Below, piece by piece: positions 20,001 through 32,814 of a stretch of DNA of 64,000 nt; position 1 is the stretch's first letter; each line of letters opens with the position of its first letter. The position numbers were made by a program, and so were the translations under genes. Origin of the DNA: Numida meleagris (taxonomy: Eukaryota > Chordata > Aves > Galliformes > Numididae); contig NC_034421.1 of NCBI RefSeq assembly GCF_002078875.1, positions 11,855,887 to 11,919,886 on the forward strand, in the 5' to 3' direction. The notes under the pieces were generated by a model. That model saw only the letters and a list, made by a program, of their open reading frames with translations, searched no databases and was not told where the DNA came from.

Positions 20001-21550
20001 TCAGGCTACCACCATTTTTTGTTCCGATTGTAATCATGTTTAATGTGAAACATATGATAATGCATCTACAAATACCAAGAAGGAAGAGGTCTTGGAAAAG
20101 TCTTGAGGCAAAATAATTCCTTATGTGCTTATACATATTCACAACTTTGTAGAAATGCTAAACTATTCATAAAAAAATTACATTACTAAGGCAAACAATA
20201 TTTCAGCATGAACAAAGATTACTAGTAAAGCCTGCAGCTTGGACTTCTCACACTTCAGCATATATTCCCTTCGAAGATAATCTGGATCTTCCTTTAGATG
20301 CTGTTCGCAAGCGAATAACAATTCTTAGTTTAGTAACATTTAGAAAATTCAACGTTTTTCTGTATTGCAAATTCAAGATGTCCTCCATTTTTTTATTTTA
20401 TGTGTTTATGTTAATTCATGAAGTGTTACCAGAAGTTGTTTCCTCATTGCAACTGCAAAAGGCTAGCACAGGTTAATTTGTCTAAAGAGCCACGGGATGC
20501 ATAGATGTGATGGAGCTTACCACAAGAGTGCAAGAGAAAGTGTAAAAAGCGTTTTTATCTGTAATCAACTTCTTTAGATTTACAGTTGCTCTCCAGATTG
20601 TCAAATGTCCCGATGATATTTTTGTCATTAACATTACATGCACGCGTATATCTATTCTTACTAACGTGCACGTGAAGAGTTAACTATCTTTATAAACACA
20701 GGACATCAAAGACTGCTGGGGGACTGCTAGTCCTGCGACACAGCCACACGAACACCACCAGCCTCATACCCGGTCAGGTGTGAGGTGGGATCTCCTCCAG
20801 CTCAGAAGCCGTGGGCCTGCTCTCCTCTAAGGCCACAGTGGCACAGAGATTGTCACAGCTTGTGGATGCAAGCAGCCACTTGCTTCTGCTCATCTGTGGC
20901 ACCACACAGTTGACTAATTAATTTTTTAAAGTATTCAAGATGTGACACTTTACATACGGGATTGAATACAGATTAGCATTACAATCATCACAAAGCTTTT
21001 TGTAGCCTCAAATTTGTCTTCTTCCAGCAAAGTTTCCTTTAATGTGCAAATGAATGATGCCACTTCATATCTTGAAATAAACAGGCTCATTATGGTTATG
21101 ACTTGTCATATATGCAGGCATTCAGAATTCTATTAACAGTATATTAACAGTAAGCTGGCAGATAAAGACAGGCTAAACAAAAGATACTAAACTAACAGCC
21201 TGCTATCGTACTTAGATGCCTTCGTATCATGCTACCCCAAAGCCAGCGCTATGAAAACATTCCTCCCACCAACGTTCACACACTGACAATACCATCACAA
21301 GTTGCAATGGCTTCCTTAGCCCCGTTTTAAGGATGGAATGGGTGCACAAGACCAAGTGAAAAGAGAGTAAAGGGAACTCGAAATGACCTCAGAAACTGTG
21401 AACCTGCCAGAGCTGGGAAGCGGATTCAGAGGAGAGGCTGCCCGGAGGATGACAACAGGGACACAGGCAAGTTTGCCAGCTGAAGTATACAAATCCCTGG
21501 AAAGAATTCCCAGGTAAAGAGAAGCATACTAATTATTTGTCCTTGGCGGT

Positions 21551-21552
<2 letters not shown>

Positions 21553-21587
<35 letters not shown>
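21553..21587 (+). repeat. Uninterrupted run of 35 T
   Basis: The longest homopolymer in the window. On the minus strand it would be a poly(A) tail, but there is no AATAAA in the expected place before it and no target-site duplication, so I call it a plain mononucleotide repeat. Confidence 0.9.
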
Positions 21588-21592
<5 letters not shown>

Positions 21593-22174
21593 GCCTTCCT
21601 CACAGTTTTTGAGAGCAAATAAATCAATGGGTCTGCAGTCACTTTATATGTCACAGGCCACAGCTCACACAAAGCAAAAGGAGCAGCATATGCCATGGCA
21701 AAAAGCACTGCTCACAGTAGCTGTTGGTAAAGCACATTTCTAGTAGGAGACAGCGGCAGGGCAGTTAGCTCACACAGATTCCCCTGTACCGTGATGCAAA
21801 AAACACCTAATGGTTCTTTAGATGGATTTAAGGGGATCAAGGTAAACTTCGTCATCCGTTAGGATGGAGTCTACATAGAGTATTTTAAATCAACATCTAT
21901 ATACAGTACTTCCAAGGATAATTAGGGTAAGATGAGCTAAAAACAAATTTCACACATTTTTCTGACAAACAGTTGTGGACTTCTGTTGTTAATTTTAGCT
22001 GTTTCAATTGGATTTGGTACGGCTGGAAATGTAAGGGAAAGTCTGCAGCAATCAGGATGTGACACTCATTAACACTTCCACAAAATACCCACTGGATTTG
22101 CATAAAGTCTGCAAAGATTCATCGGTGAATCTTTAATTTCCCTTGGTTTTACTCCAGATTCAGCTCCATTTGCC

Positions 22175-22200
22175 CTCCCTCTCTCCTCCCTCTCTCCTCA
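22175..22200 (+). repeat. CT-rich 11-bp tandem
   Basis: Two perfect copies of 'ctccctctctc' followed by a partial third. Confidence 0.85.
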
Positions 22201-25200
22201 AGTGATAATAACTGTAAACAGTTCATAACAAAGCATAATTAAACGTACTGAATAACTAAAATATACATAAAATTACCCCCAAACTTATATAATTACATGG
22301 TTTTTTTTGCACATTGAAAATGTTTTCAGAGAAATTATTATGTAAGGGAGACGAATTCTAACTGAATACAATGACTCTTAAGTCACCTAATACATTTGGA
22401 GATTTTCAGCCAAGTTGTTTTTTTTGTCTTTTTTAACAACGTGTATAAGTAACATCCATGGTAAAAACTTACATACCGTATGTACAAAATAACGTGCAAA
22501 ATAACATGAAAAGCTTCTAGAAATGGCTAGGCCCCTAAGACGGTGAAATCTTTCCAGTTCTGACAAATATAAAACTCTGAAGTAAATCATGCCCCCACTA
22601 AGGGAGATTTGTCTTGCTATTGCCAATATCATACAGCGCGACAAGAAATTTAAACAAATGTGGGTTAAGTCTTATTTTAAAGGAAGAACATGTTCTCAGG
22701 AGTCAATATTTACTATTTATTTTTTGCTAAACTATATAGTAAGATATAATTTGGTGACTGCACTGACTCCATCCTGCCCCTCTGTATGTACACGCATTCA
22801 GACCAAGGCAACGTACGTATGCCATTACAGCACACAGTCAGCTAATGGATAGCTCACAGGGAAAAAACGTTTTTCTCTTTTGCAATATAAAAAAGTCTTC
22901 TCATTTTTTAAAATTTCCATTGAAGCCCAACATAATGCTGCTGATAACCTTGTTGATTAGTTGTTTTTTTTTAAAAAGAATTCTTCTACAAGAATGACTG
23001 ATACGAGCTCAACATTAATGGGATACATTCAGTTTTAAGCAAATTTCGTATGAGACTCAGAATACAATTCCGAAGCAAAATTCAATTCCTTTCCTGTGAT
23101 AAATTCTTATAAATACATACAAATGATTAAATTTCTAGTATGCTATACCCAAACACAGACGTTAAGATAGTGTCCCTGTTCTAAACACTGACTTCTGCCA
23201 CAAATGTTGTTCCAGTGATTTCAGACTCCTTTAAACCAAGTGAGAAGTCCGCACCATTATTTCCTTCTAGCATCACCATTTCCCCCTCCCAATCTTAACA
23301 GCTGTTGTTCCCACCAGAAGTCTGTTTTGTCCTGAGGTTCACATAATTTCATGAGCTTTTCTCCCTTCAGTTCTTTTCAAGAAAGCCCCCAATAATATTG
23401 AGAGTATTTAAATGATAAAAATGTTACCACAGAGTTTTAGATTAAGTTCTCATTTTACCCAGAAAACAAAATGGCACTCAGGTTTTGAACAGCAGTGAAA
23501 ATTCAGAAGTCAGGGAAATGTACTCCACCTTGACTTCAACTAAATAATGTTGAAATGTGGATATAAAATGTTGAATGAAAATTATAGTAATAAAACTGCA
23601 AGCCAACTTTATTTCATGTTGCAATAAACTACTGCTCAAAGGTTAAGTGTGTCATATCTCACTCCAGTGAAAAGTTGGAAAGAACTAACAAACAAAGAGC
23701 TTTAGGAGAACATCCTTTCATATATATCTCTATATATGTCTACATATATGTGTGTGATATTTATATATAAAAAAATCACAGAAAGGTTCCCAAACATAAA
23801 TTTGCTGGGGCTTTTAAAAGAAGTATACTGTACCATTACTCCATTGCTTCTGTATCACTTTCTGTTGCTACCCTGGGAAGTTGGTGTCTGACTGTAGGAC
23901 ATTCTGCTCTTTCCCTTACCTTACCACTTCTTTACAACAGGTTGAAGATCCTGGTTTCTATCACTGCTAACAATTCCGTGTCAGATCACAAGTACAAGAA
24001 TAGCAACATTCACTTATTCTTGCCACAAATTCAAACTTTAAGATGAGGATCTACTGTCCACTATTTGCTGCGTCTAACAGATCTAGAACCTGTAGCAGCA
24101 GAAACTTGATGCTTCTACTGTAATTAAGAAACTCGTTCCCTGCAATACTTTTCCCTGCTTTTCCATAAAAGAACTAAGACTATTTTCACCTGAGCCAGTA
24201 CCACTTAGTCAAAGAGACAGAAAAGACAGTATCATAGCACTTCAGTAAACAGGATTCATTTGGATAGGAATAAATTGTGGCAGGCACGGGTAGCTCCTAA
24301 TATTTTAAGGTGTGAATTTCTTAATGGATGGGCAATGACTTCAGACAGCCTTCAGCGCCCCAGCCCCTAGCACGGCAAATGCAAAATGTAAAAGATAGAG
24401 CACTGAGGAAGAAAAATGGGATGAAAACTGGAGTTGGGAGAACTGAGCAATAAAGAACACATTTCTCGGAAGTCTATTGCTAGGCTTGAGTTAATGATGC
24501 AGCAGGAACAAGCTGGGGAGAGATGAAGAGGAAAGGAAAATGGTTACCATTCTGTGCACCATACTATGCAGCACCAATTACTTCTCTCTCTCCTGAACAT
24601 CTGCTGCGTTGAATAAGTGTTGCACATATAATTCTATACAAACATATTTAATATCCTTAATAGGGAAGTGAGCACAGCACATGTTGATTATGATTATTTG
24701 GAAAATAAAAAAAGTGACAAACTTATTTGAATTACAATGCCAAAAACAACTGCCAGTAATGTATTTTACAGAATTTGTTTCGATCTGTTATTTAGAAACA
24801 GGTTGGAAGGCTGACTACCAATGCTTTGAGAATAGGGTTACGTCGTCTTCTAATAAGATGGGAAGAGTAAGGCTTAATTTACAAAAAAAATATGACAATT
24901 TCCTGTATGCTTGCGAGTCAGCACACATCTCTAAGTCTTTTTTTGGTACTATGCTAAGAATTGTGGGTTTGAATGATTGCACTAATTAAACCTGTGGTCA
25001 GAGTGGAATGATTTTTGGAACAGCACCCCACTCAAAGATTCATCTGTTTTTACTAACGTACATACCTGGAGAAGAGAGTCGACCACCACATCAGCCCTGC
25101 TCTGGTAGCTTTATTCTTGCAGTTCGAATGCATCTTTCTTTGTGATGCAAATGTCTTCATCATACAAGCGCACACCAACTATGTGGATTTCTAAACATAT

Positions 25201-27743
25201 CCATATCAAGATTTTTTTAGATGGTCGTTCTATGTGCATCCTTAGAAGACTTGTCAACATTCCAGAGAAAGTAATCTTCTGTATCTGTGTTTGTTCACAT
25301 TTGCTAAAACTACACATCAACCCAAGAAAATAAACTGTTTGAACTTTGTTGTCTAGCCCACGAAGTTATGCAGCAGCTACTGAAATCACATAAATAATGC
25401 TGTTATTGTGAAAGCACAGAACAACATGGATAAAATTACAACTCATCATTACCTTGAAATTTGGCATAAAACTGAAACTAAATTAAATCTTATCTATTGC
25501 CAAAAGCCAAATGCCGATTTGGTTAAGTGCCAGAAGTTAACTGCCAAGAGCACAGAAAAGAAGAACACCATAAATTTCAAAATTAGATTATCTTTCCTAT
25601 TTCTTATTCTATTTTTTTTTTTTGTGCGTGTGTGTGCGTATATTTGCAGAACAGAGAGAAAAAAGATATCTGGACAGTCATAACTGAATCACTTGGAACA
25701 TGGAGTGGCATGCGTGTGTATGAACAGAAACTAAAGCGACTCCAGATCTAGAATCTGAAAGCTGTAAGAATACAGCAATAATTGATTCTCCTATTGAATT
25801 CATATAGCATATACTGGTCCAGACCAATACAATTAGACAAAATTGGTTAATTTGTACCATATCCAAGGAGATACTGTATCATTTGCATGGGCACAACCCA
25901 ATAGCAATTGAACTACTACCCATCCACCTGTGAGCAAAAGGAGCGCCAACAACAGAGAGCAGAATTTAGGAATTCCATGAAAATATCCATTGAAATAAGA
26001 GGAAAAGTTACGACGGCCATCCAGTTGGTGACTCGACAACAAAAAAGTGGGATACCAGATACAGTAAAGAAAAAAATCAAGTCTTGCAAAATGGAACAGG
26101 AAACTGCTTTGCTGAAATCTGCTGCCTCAATTACCTGGTCATTAAAAAACACCCTCATTCACCATTCAGGACATCTCTATACACAGTTCTTACAGAACCA
26201 ATCTACTAGGTAGCGATACCAGAGCACTGGCCATGAAGTTTTCTCAGGAAAGCCATTTTTCCTTGTGCCAATTCTAGCATTTAAATCTTAAAATAATAAA
26301 ATGCTTATTTAATGTCTCTGGAATTGACTCAAATGAGCAAAAATGACATGCCTTCAATCCAGAATGACTGTCAGGCCAAGAAAAGGAATTAAATTGTAAA
26401 TCACATTGTAAATTGCCACTGAACTATCTGAGAAGCCTGCATGATATCACTATTAAAGTAGTCATGTTCACAATGAAAAGGCCGGAAAAGAATGGCTTAG
26501 AGACTGGAGAGGGTAGGCCAAGAAACAGAGATTTGAACAGATCGAAGGAAAGAAGAATGAAGTGACAAGAGCCAAACGCAGGTTCACTTTGAGTCACAAA
26601 CAGAATGAGAGTACAGAAAAGCAAAGCCACAGTGGTCAGAATCCCTAGCAAACACTGTTCCCTGCGATTCACCGAAGTGGAAAAAAATAACTATCATGGC
26701 TCAGTTTTCACTGAGAGTAAGGATAGAAATGCCAACAAAGTGATTATTGTGCCAGTCTCCGCATCTCATCAGAACTGTTCACACTACAGAATAATGAAAA
26801 GTAGAGATCAGAGCCAAGGTCATTGATTTCAATAAAAGAATCCCATTAAATGAACGACAGAAGTAGAAATACTATCACAACAAGATGATTTTGGAGAAGA
26901 AACTGATTAAATTGTGAATATTAAAAGATGCAAGGCATATAACCTTAGATTTCACTCAGCACTTCAGAATCTTGTATTGCACTTAACATGACTTCTTTTG
27001 GAGCATAGAAGCAAATACAGCAATTCCAAAGCACCTCACTAAACTCATCACAAGTCTTCAATGGAAAACAAACAAATAAAAGCATTTCTGGGGTTGTGTT
27101 AGACGAGATGGAGTAAGCTGATTTTTTTTTTTAACAGGCTACAGAAAAAGAGGCTGCCTCAGGAGAGGGGTGTGGGGAGGTGGACACCGCAGACATCGCT
27201 CATGTTCTGAGATAAGTTGAGGGCAAAATACTCTCACTGCTTGTACCAGTGAACACTGGAGCCTGTAAAAAAAAAAGCAGCTGAAGAATGTGGACATTCC
27301 CTAAGTACGGCAAAAATGGAATGTGTGTACCAAAATCTGAGAGCCGTTCCATATAGATGCATTCCTAAGCTACTAGTAATTCTTAATTCTCTTACTTGAG
27401 GTCCTTCAGTTAAACGAAACTAAATTTACAACTGTTGGTGATGCTACTTTCTTAGACACTTATAACCAAATTATCCACTAGAGAGCACAAAAACATTTTC
27501 AAACATGTCCTGCTTAAATCTGCAAGTGCTAAACAAGGCTTTTGTGGCATTCAGTGCCGCCCTTCCACACAAGAAATACGCTGAACAATCTGTCATGCAA
27601 CGCAGATGAAAAATACAATGCTTTAAGGAAAAAAGGTCATCAGACCATGAGGTTCTAATGAACAAATGTCAACAGTTTACAGCCCAGCATGTAGTTCTCA
27701 AAGATCCCTGATGAGAAAACTTATTTTGTATTACGTATCTTAT

Positions 27744-27768
27744 TCTCTCTCTCTCTATATATATATAT
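27744..27768 (+). repeat. Compound CT/AT microsatellite
   Basis: A (CT)n run passes directly into an (AT)n run. Confidence 0.85.
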
Positions 27769-30700
27769 CAATATGACAAATAGAAAAAAATACATCCTTC
27801 ATTCCTGAAGGAGAAAAAGCAGAGAAGCACTGCTTATCAGTATGCTGGGCAAGAACTGTTTCTCTGCCTGTTCTGCAATATATTTTGGTGATGTCATGAC
27901 ATTTTTATTTCTCATTAAAAAATGTGTTTTATCATTTATCATTTCATGTTGTAATGGGTATTCTGGTAAATTCATATTTCACTCTACAATATAAATAAAA
28001 TCAGTCTCCTGCTTTATTTTTCATTTGCTCAGAACAAAAGGAGTATAATAAACATAAAATACTCAAAAATTCTCCATTAAAGTACTTGATTAAAACTGTT
28101 ATATTCACACAGTCCTTCATTAATACACCAACAAAGGTGCCTGCGGTATTCACAGATCTGAATATTGCATCCCAGTGCCTCTGGTAAACAGATTAACTCC
28201 TTTTTAGATCCTGCTAAATATGTTTTTCCTCTTCTTTTCTCATAAACTATTGAAGTTAATTACAGCAATAAGACAACTAATAATATAGTTCATCTTGTAC
28301 TCTCAGTGAAGAACAGAACTTGGCTTATCTAGTCAAAGCCTGCTGAGCCCGGCTGAGGAGTGGCTAGCTTCAGGTGCTGAACAAAAGCGACACTGAAATT
28401 CCTTAAGTCTGAAATAAGCCAGGTGTAAGAGAAGCCTTGACATCACCATTATCACCATTACTGTTGTATAAACTGGAGAAGAGGAATTTTGCAGACATTT
28501 GTCATTTTTCTTAGCATCATGATAAAAATAAATGGAACTGGAAAGCTGATAGCTACTACAGAGTAAAAAGAGCAAGTGCTAGGAAAACATTTACTATCCA
28601 TGAGACCCATAAGCAGCACCGTCAGCTGTGAAGAAGGCAAATCACTTTGCAGTCATAACTGCAAACAAAGAGGAATGAACAGCACGGTGGAGAAAATCCA
28701 AGTTCAGCAAAAAGGAAGAAATCCATATCAAGACAGACTTGTATCACACATATAAAAGCTAACGTGGATTTCCACATCTGCAATTAACAGAACATTAAAT
28801 ATCATATAAGAGAGATTACTAAATGATAAACACAATATTAGCACCTAATGCCATTTCTTTGGGCTTTATTTTTCTGTACATTTTGTATTTACTAATTTTA
28901 AGGCTTTTTTGGTGGCAATATTCAGGTAACATTAGAATTATGCTCAAGTACTTTACTGAGTCAAAGCTTACGGTGGAAATTTGTGTGTAGGCAGCGCGGT
29001 CTTTCAAAGGGAAGCTGTTCTGTTAAATGTGATCATTCTGTGCTAATTTATTCATAAACCTACATATTCTCCAATATAGTTTTCATTTTCTGAAGTCTTC
29101 TAAATTCCAAATCACCATGAATGAATTTTTCATTTTATTTATTTGTGTATGTTTATACAGTTGAAAAAAAACCAACAGAAGCAGAAGTAGGAAATAGGAG
29201 GTTTTATCAGCATAATCTACGCTTATGAATAACTTATGATACAAGCAGGTTAACCAATTTACCAAATCCTCTTCTGCACTGAGAAATACCTTTTAATATT
29301 GATAGACTTGACTTCCTCCTTCTGCCTTTGAGGACACGCCAATGGAGTCACAGAGGGCGGTGTGGCGGGTGGTATCTGAAATGGCTTACTTAATACTTTC
29401 AAAACAAGCCTCAAAAGAAAAGCAGCAGCCAGGCCATACTTTGAGAACAGGTTTGCAATGCAGGCAGAATCTGTGCCTGGTTGGAGAAAATGGAGCCATC
29501 TTCTGACTTCTGCTCACTAGACAAAGCAGTTATTTGGAGCATGAAGAGGCAAAGTCTCCGGAGCAAAGCTTCTTTGAAAGGGGGGAAGAATTTCCCAGCT
29601 GGAGATAAAGTGCTGACCCCCAGTCACTAGAGCTGCAGCTCATTCACCTGCGTGGTTTTCTTAAGTGTTTTGGGTCTGTAAGAGGAGATGAGCAAACTGT
29701 AGCATCCTACTAGGAAAATACTAGGTTCTATACCCATGTGTAGTTTGTTTGAATTTGTCCAGGGAAGAAAACACTCTGTAGGTGCAAAGGATCACATGAA
29801 ATATATCCTTTAAATAAAGCATCTAGGGCCAAAAAGGATGCTACAGATTGTTTCCATCTCAGCTGGAGAAAGAAAATAGTTCTTGTGGGAAGAAAGCCGG
29901 TGGGCCTAAGGCCTTAGGGGTACAGTACATTAGACACTTCTAAGTAATTACATACATATATTGAGAACAATAAATAAAAGAAATAATAAGATTTTGCAGC
30001 ACAATAACTCCTTCATCCAAAATAAAAAAAAATGTTAGAAATACAAAATACACTTTCTACTAGTGTTATTGTCTTTGCTTTTGTGTCTCATGCAAATAGT
30101 ATAAAAAATGACAAGTATTTTTAAATTTTCTCCTGCCTGGTTGTGAACATTTTAATTATTATTCTTTAGAAGTCAGATTAACACTTCAATGCTGTCAGCA
30201 AAGGAGCTGTGATGTATCAGCTAGCAAGTTTTCTCTTTAACATATACATTTGATTATTCTTTAAACCAGGTAAATTCCAGTGCCCCCACTGCTGGTAATA
30301 AGGTAATGAAGTTCTATTTATATTCGATGGTCACACTGAACAGACTTTATAAACTGAGTACAAAGGTACATTTCTAATACCATGCAGACATGGTATTTTG
30401 AGACCATCTGCGTGTACTCAGACAACACAAGATGCAACAATTATTCACTTAAACCTCATTTTTTTATGTCTTGCCAGGTGACGTTTGTACATGCGAAGCT
30501 AGCTGTGCTGCAGAGCTGGCCACACACAAATTTAGATCTGCTCAAACTGAATTACCTAGGACTTACAAACACAGGCCTGTCTCACTGCACAGAGCTTAAT
30601 GTTGTTGGGATTCAGCACTGCTGCACAGCACACCGCTGAGCTTTGGTTATAAAGAAATATTTTCAAATGTGCTGCTTGGAATTTTAGGAAAAAAAGAACC

Positions 30701-32654
30701 ACAATATTATTTAATAACAAGGTATCTACTAAGGATCAGTAGTAGAATGCCCCATTTCTGAGGCATAGTCCAAACAGTTGACAAGTAACAGTTTTGCATG
30801 AGGTCCATGGATCCATGCCACATGGCCGCTCTGCAAGGGAGAGAGCTCTGCTTGTCAAACACAATAAAGCAAATCAGGGTACTCTCAATGAGATGCAAAA
30901 TGACGCCAGTTCTGAAATTCTGTGCTGCAAATCTCAAGTCCTATAATTAGTCAAACAAAAAACTTCAAGTCTTGGAAAAACAAAGAAGCTACCTTAACAT
31001 AATCTTTTCTTTTTTCTTTCTTTTTGTCTAGTAAGGAAGCTCAGCTCATCAATTCACAAAAATTTTGTGAAGAATGAATTTAAATGAACTCTTTGCAAGC
31101 TCCAGATTATCTGCCTTGTTTTTCTGGGAAATAGGAGTCTCATTTCTCTGAAGAATGTAGAGATATTTTTGATCTTCAGCTTTCCATAAATACCATTTGT
31201 GTTTAAACTGAGAAAATGCGTATGATATCATTTAGCAACTCTAACGTGATTGCTATTACACTACTGACACAAAAATAAACTCAAATTATGTAATATATAG
31301 CACTATGGCTCCTTTTTTCTTTTTCTACCTACCAATAATCCTCGCATATATTTCACATAAAGCTTGACATAAAATTTATGTAACCTTCATCTACCCATAC
31401 TTCAGTTAAAATGTTTGTAATGAAGAATATGGGAAGAACGCAACTGTCTGTACTTCAACATAATACCCACAATCTTCAAAGCAAACAACAACAAAAAAGC
31501 ATAAATGCAATACGATAACCCAGCCAGTCCACACAAACAGCCACACAGCCCAAGACACGTGGTCTATCTACTGTAATAGCAGGATAGTAGTTTGCCAAAC
31601 AGAATTGATAATGACACACTATAAAATCATTGCTTTATTACTCTTGTTAAAATTACTGCCTAACGGGATTGAGTGTTTCAGGAAACAGTATAAAAATGTA
31701 ACCTTGACATAAATTGGAAGCTTCCTTCAAAGTTGTAAAAAGAGACTGTGGGAAAGAAAGGGGGAAAAAAAGAAAAGAAATAGAGAAGTTGACTTATATC
31801 TTGGGGGAAAAAAATCACCTTACTCCAGTTGAGCTTTGGTACAATAGCTCTTCCCCAAGAGCAATGCAAGGAGAAATAATTTCATACATCCAGGTGTAAA
31901 ACACATGGATTCCACTGGCTGAATCTACAGCCATGGAGTCCATTAATTTGTACAGATAACCAGCTGTTTGGCAGGGGTGAGGCTGGTGTTTCTTAGGGAA
32001 ATGGGACATGAACTGAACAACCCTTTGGAAAGAATCCATTTCTTGGGGTTACTATGAAAAGCTAAGGAAATTGGTGATACTGTTTATTGGGCTGGTTTCC
32101 GGTGTATTAAAAGTTACTTGAAGCGTGCCCAGGGACAGGAAAATATCTTTACTGATGCTTTGAGTTGAAATACTGTCAACAAGGGCCAGAAACAGGACAG
32201 GGAACCCGCGGTATGTTGAGTTAATCACTTGGAGCTCTCATTGTGCCACATTCCCTGTTACTGGAGGTGGCTCGGGGGGCAGCAGGCAGCACAGTTACAC
32301 ACACACCTGCTCAGCAGGTGACACCATGGCTCTGGGGTCCAGGAGTGGAGCGACACACATGGACCAGCCATGGAGCAGGGAGCCATGATGGAACACAGAT
32401 GAAAGGAAGGGCACTGCAGCACAGCTGACACGTGCACAAGAGCCACGTGGGAGCTGTGCTCCCGGCAGCTAAGCAGTTGGGTCCAAAGCTGCGTTATGTC
32501 ATTGGTGAACTCCTTTCTCTTCCCTTTCTCTGTTTAAATAAAAACATTCCACAGGAACACTAAAATACGTAGTATACACAAACTCTTATTATCTAACTTT
32601 GTTTTCCTCTGCAACTTTTAAAATTATTATTAATAATATATAATATTAATATTT

Positions 32655-32814
32655 GCCCAGTGAGGTGGTGGCTGCCCCCACCCTGGCAGCACACACGGCC
32701 AGGCTGGATGGGGCTGTGAGCAACCTGGTGTAGAGGGAGGTGTCCCTGCCTACAGCAGGGGGGTGGAACGAGACGACCTTAAAGGCCCCTTCCAACCCAA
32801 ACCATTCTATGATT
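32655..32814 (+). mobile_element. CR1 LINE 3' end
   Basis: The sequence runs 'gaggtggtggctgcccccac', 'ggccaggctggatggggctg' and 'gagacgaccttaaaggcccc', then 'ttccaacccaaaccattcta' and 'tgatt'. This is the standard CR1 3' terminus, 5'-truncated to about 160 bp. It sits directly after a 30-bp AT-only stretch at about 32620-32652. Confidence 0.9.

Larger units (their letters stand above)
17011..32654. other. Long AT-rich stretch without a recognised gene
   Basis: About 15.6 kb in which I find no supported exon, RNA gene or clear transposon. Open frames are short and not domain-like. A somewhat GC-richer patch lies at 20700-20900. Simple repeats include T35 at 21553-21587, a CT-rich tandem at 22175-22200 and CT/AT steps at 27744-27768. 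Several AT-rich, low-CpG blocks, such as 27890-28030, have the texture of conserved non-coding elements, but I cannot test that. Intron or intergenic DNA both fit. Confidence 0.55.

Noticed and set aside
25066..25320. Minus-strand donor CAG|GTATGT with an open frame upstream ending 'YDEDICITKKDAFELQE'
   Set aside because: The open frame stops before the donor, so the two signals do not form one coding exon. No acceptor is convincing.
26424..26672. Minus-strand hydrophobic frame resembling a membrane protein
   Set aside because: Hydrophobic residues here come from T-rich codons. There are no conserved receptor motifs and no neighbouring exons.
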